NCBI RefSeq assembly: GCF_947501415.1
Contig: NZ_CANMVL010000002.1
Coordinates: forward strand, 186,001-250,000
Direction of reading: 5' to 3'
Length of the DNA: 64,000 bases
From: an uncultured Halomonas sp.
GTDB lineage: Bacteria > Pseudomonadota > Gammaproteobacteria > Pseudomonadales > Halomonadaceae
Below are positions 61,344-64,000 of this stretch, one piece after another. The position numbers and the translations under genes were made by a program. A model generated the notes under the pieces. That model worked only from the letters and a program-made list of their open reading frames with translations. It had not been told where the DNA came from and did not search any database. Numbering within the stretch: the first letter of the stretch is position 1; every line of letters starts with the position of its first letter.

Positions 61344-62210
61344 ATGCTTCAACCTCAGTGGCTTCGCACCTTCGAAACCGTGGTCGAGCTTGGCAACTTC
61401 ACCCGAGCGGCCGAGCGCCTGGACCTGACCCAGGCCGCGGTCAGCCAACATATCAAGCACCTGGAAACGCGACTCGGGCCGCTACTGCTGCGCCAGCCGA
61501 GGCAGCTGGAGCTGACCCCCGCGGGCCATGCCCTGCTCGACTATCAGCGAGAGATGCACGCCGCCGACCAGCGCCTGCAACAGCGCCTGGCCGGTGATGA
61601 CGCCACCCAGGGCGATCTCAGCCTTATCACGCCCGGCAGCATCGGCCTGGCGATCTACCCCCATCTACTGGCCCTGCAGGGCGAAGCGCCCGGCCTTACC
61701 ATTCGCCATCGCTTCGGTCCGACCGGCGAGGTCATCGCGAGCGTGCTCGACAAGCGTGCCGAGTTCGGGCTCGCCACCCAGCAGCCCGAGGACTCTCGCC
61801 TGTCGGTGTCGCTCTTCGCGCGGGAAGCCCTCGAGCTGGTGGTCCCGGCCGGGGAGCGAGTCGAGGGCTGGGCGGATCTGGTGCGGCTTGGCTTCATCGA
61901 TCACCCCGACGGACACGACATGGCCACTCGGCTCCTGAGTCGCTGCTTCCCGGGTAACCCGGGAATCGGCCAACTGCCCTGCCGGGGGTTTACCAATCAG
62001 ATCGGGCTGATTCTCGACCCGGTCGCCGCAGGGCTAGGATTCAGCGTCCTGCCTCGCTTCGCGCGTCAGGCATTCGCGCGCCCCGAGGCGATCCGGGTCG
62101 TCGAGGACCTGCCCAGGGTGGTGGATTCGCTATGGCTTCTGCATCGCGCCGAATGGCCGCTCACGGCTCGCGCCACTCACGCCATCGACTGGCTCAAGGC
62201 GCGTCTGTAG
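61344..62210 (+). CDS. LysR family transcriptional regulator
   Basis: The 288-residue protein has a winged helix-turn-helix at the N-terminus (NFTRAAERLDLTQAAVSQHI) and an effector domain from about residue 90. The likely ligand is the substrate of the divergently encoded VOC protein. A candidate binding site overlaps the intergenic region. It converges with the second LysR gene, with 29 bases between. Confidence 0.9.
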   Translation: MLQPQWLRTFETVVELGNFTRAAERLDLTQAAVSQHIKHLETRLGPLLLRQPRQLELTPAGHALLDYQREMHAADQRLQQRLAGDDATQGDLSLITPGSIGLAIYPHLLALQGEAPGLTIRHRFGPTGEVIASVLDKRAEFGLATQQPEDSRLSVSLFAREALELVVPAGERVEGWADLVRLGFIDHPDGHDMATRLLSRCFPGNPGIGQLPCRGFTNQIGLILDPVAAGLGFSVLPRFARQAFARPEAIRVVEDLPRVVDSLWLLHRAEWPLTARATHAIDWLKARL

Positions 62211-62239
62211 GTCCTCTTTCCTACATGGCCGGCGTCGGC

Positions 62240-63193
62240 TCACACCGCGGGCAGCCGGCGGCGAAGCGTGTGATAACGGGTCTCGAGACCTTCGAACAGG
62301 GTCTGTCGCAGCCAGGCGTGGCCGGCATCCCCATGGTGGCGCTCGTGCCATACCAGCCAGTAGGAGAAGGAAGCCACCTCGAGGGGCAGCCGCCGCAGTG
62401 TCAGCGGCCAATGCTCGAGCACGCTGGCGGCGAGGCAGCCCGGCACGCACAGCAGCAGGTCACTGTGTTGGGTGGCCGAGAAGCTCGCCAGGAAGTGCGG
62501 CTGACGCAGGCTCACTCGACGGCTCAGGCCTTGCCGGGCCAGCGCCAGATCCACCGCCCCACGATCATCGCCGCCCATGCTGATCAGTTGGTGATCCGCT
62601 TCCAGAAACGCCTCAAGCGTAAAGGCTGCTTCCGGCTCACGGGCCAGTGGATGCGCCTCGCGCATCACGCAGACGAAATGGTCGCGACCAAGCTCACGGC
62701 CATGCACATTGGCCGGCACCTGGTCACCGAGCACGCAGAGCGCAAGCTCGGGGCCGCCCTCGTCGAGCCGCTGCTCGATGCTGCCGCTATAGGCCTGGAT
62801 ATCCAGCCGCAGATGGGGCGCCTGCCGCTTCAGGGCCTGCCACTGAGGCGCCAGGAAGGCGTGCATGCCATAGTCGGTGGTCGCCAGCTGAAAGCGTCGA
62901 GTGGTGCTGGCCGGGTCGAACTCCGGTGGCGCCAGCAGGGCCCCCAGCTCTTCCAGCAAACGCGCCAGGGGCGGCCCCAGCGCCTCGGCCCTCGCCGTGG
63001 GGCGCAGCCCGCGGTGAGTGCGCACGAACAGTGGGTCATCGAAGGCCAGGCGCAGCCGCGACAGGGTCCGCGAGACCGCAGGCTGGCTCAGGTTGAGACG
63101 CTGGGCGGCCCGGGTGACACTGCGGGAGTCCAGCAGCGCATGAAGGGTCACCAGGGCATTCAGGTCGTGACGAGCGAGATCGGCGAGGTGCAT
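62240..63193 (-). CDS. LysR family transcriptional regulator
   Basis: The 317-residue protein has the helix-turn-helix SVTRAAQRLNLSQPAVSRTL near residues 25-44 and the NodD/PnbR-like start ARHDLNALVTLHALLDSR. Its effector domain fits the DNT/nitrobenzoate-type branch (TTDYGMHAFLAPQ). It is divergent from the medium-chain reductase gene and probably controls it. Confidence 0.9.
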   Translation of the reverse strand: MHLADLARHDLNALVTLHALLDSRSVTRAAQRLNLSQPAVSRTLSRLRLAFDDPLFVRTHRGLRPTARAEALGPPLARLLEELGALLAPPEFDPASTTRRFQLATTDYGMHAFLAPQWQALKRQAPHLRLDIQAYSGSIEQRLDEGGPELALCVLGDQVPANVHGRELGRDHFVCVMREAHPLAREPEAAFTLEAFLEADHQLISMGGDDRGAVDLALARQGLSRRVSLRQPHFLASFSATQHSDLLLCVPGCLAASVLEHWPLTLRRLPLEVASFSYWLVWHERHHGDAGHAWLRQTLFEGLETRYHTLRRRLPAV

Positions 63194-63238
63194 GGGAGCG
63201 CATGCCTTGGTGATGGAAGCCAGATTTTCAATGGCAAT

Positions 63239-63290
63239 GATATCAGCTTAACGCATATTGCATTTAAGCAACTTGCATTGGCGTGATATC
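63239..63290. promoter_or_regulatory. Operator region between LysR and the medium-chain reductase
   Basis: An outer inverted pair GATATCA (63239) and TGATATC (63284) flanks the inner dyad TTGCATTTAAGCAA (63258-63271), and TTGCA recurs at 63273. The arrangement suits LysR binding and activation sites. The remainder of 63194-63407 shows nothing further. Confidence 0.5.
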
Positions 63291-63407
63291 ACTCGGATGG
63301 CGTAGCCTAGGCTCACCGTTGACAACCAAACGCATCGCTGCCAGGCGACGGGCGTCGAACCGAACGCTCCGATGCCTGCAGAGATCACTGAACTCGAAGG
63401 AGGCTCC

Positions 63408-64000
63408 ATGCACAGCCGCTATTTCACCATTCACGAACACCCCGAGGGCATGCCCGACCGCGAGCTGTTCCAGCTCGAGGCGGCGGAGCTACCCGCCCTG
63501 CAGGAGGGTGAGGTGCGCATTCGCAACACCTGGCTCTCCGTCGATCCCTACATGCGTGGCCGCATGGATGGCATCACCACCTATATCGAACCCTTCACGC
63601 TCGGCAAGCCGCTGGAAGGCGCCGCCGTGGGCGAGGTCATCGAGTCCCGGGATTCGCGCTTCAAGGAGGGCGACAGGGTTCGCCATATGGGCGGCTGGCG
63701 CGATATCGCCCAGCTACCCGGTGACCAGGTCGAGCCGCTGCCGACCTTCGATGTGCCCCCCCAGGCCTACCTGGGTGTGCTGGGCATGCCGGGCACTACC
63801 GCCTGGGTCGGACTCAACGTAATCGCCGACATGCAGGAGGGAGACAACGTCCTGGTCAGCGCCGCCGGCGGCGCGGTGGGCTCTCTCGCGGTGCAGCTGG
63901 CCAAGGCCAAGGGCGGCACCGTGGTCGGCATCGCCGGGGATCCCAAGAAGCTGGAGTGGCTCGAATCCCACGGTATCAAGGCGATCAGCTACCGTGGCAA
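63408..64000 (+). CDS. NADP-dependent medium-chain oxidoreductase (partial, runs off the window)
   Basis: The first 197 residues are visible. They show the zinc-independent MDR/CurA group marks: LSVDPYMRGRMDG near residue 42, LGVLGMPGTTAWVGL and the nucleotide-binding NVLVSAAGGAVGSLAVQLAK. Members reduce alkenals, quinones or curcumin-like substrates with NADPH. AAGGAGG precedes the start at 63408. The divergent LysR gene is the likely regulator. The C-terminal half is outside the window. Confidence 0.88.
   Translation, partial: MHSRYFTIHEHPEGMPDRELFQLEAAELPALQEGEVRIRNTWLSVDPYMRGRMDGITTYIEPFTLGKPLEGAAVGEVIESRDSRFKEGDRVRHMGGWRDIAQLPGDQVEPLPTFDVPPQAYLGVLGMPGTTAWVGLNVIADMQEGDNVLVSAAGGAVGSLAVQLAKAKGGTVVGIAGDPKKLEWLESHGIKAISYRG

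Overview
The window looks like chromosomal DNA of a GC-rich gammaproteobacterium, most probably a moderate halophile of the Halomonas type. That assignment is an inference. It rests on the strongly GC-rich coding style, the mix of E. coli-like housekeeping genes (pst, dnaX-ybaB-recR, rnd, hrpA, ffs, pldA, mlaA), an ectoine-synthase-like gene, and a family of short intergenic repeats. No rRNA operon is present. There is one tRNA (Ser-GGA) and the 4.5S signal recognition particle RNA.

Layout. 1-1.5 kb: the start of arsJ and its partner GAPDH, an arsenate export pair. 1.6-6.3 kb: pstSCAB, read leftward, with a Pho box in front of pstS. 6.3-9.3 kb: a TauE-type exporter, a Bcr/CflA-type MFS pump and, divergently, transaldolase. 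9.5-13.1 kb: a STAS protein, a PP2C phosphatase, mlaA and a KAS III enzyme. 13.2-19.2 kb: hrpA and fadD. 19.3-22.4 kb: a coupled group of membrane protein, von Willebrand A protein and glutamine amidotransferase. 22.5-25.6 kb: oligopeptidase B and a secreted protein made mostly of Asp/Ser/Gly repeats. 25.8-31 kb: ycgN, ycgL-rnd and recR-ybaB-dnaX. 31-36.2 kb: a KfrA-like coiled-coil protein, an acetylpolyamine-deacetylase-like enzyme, a three-gene ABC importer and ffs. 36.4-40.7 kb: an ATP-grasp ligase followed by a 683-residue protein with a possible papain-like C-terminal domain, then tlyA. 40.7-49.8 kb: an MscK-type channel, pldA, a yqjD-yqjE-yqjK group, a secreted RNase with a barstar-type inhibitor, a second YqjD-like gene, an amidase and an EctC-like protein. 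49.8-55.5 kb: a flavoprotein and an RND efflux pair. 55.5-64 kb: a DUF3617 protein, tRNA-Ser, an AT-rich island, an MscS channel, a VOC protein, two LysR regulators and the start of a medium-chain reductase.

Most genes form short, tightly packed operons with 1-8 base overlaps, so the window is largely core genome. Two places stand out. The first is the AT-rich insert at about 56.7-59.2 kb behind tRNA-Ser. It carries a NdpA-type (NA37) nucleoid-associated protein and an unrecognised multi-pass membrane protein five bases apart, between a broken phage-type repressor and a broken SRAP gene. It has the form of a small mobile, possibly defensive, two-gene module. The second is the ATP-grasp plus putative cysteine-peptidase pair at 36.4-39.8 kb, which suggests an unassigned peptide or amide-bond forming and processing pathway. 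Functions beyond family level are inferences throughout.
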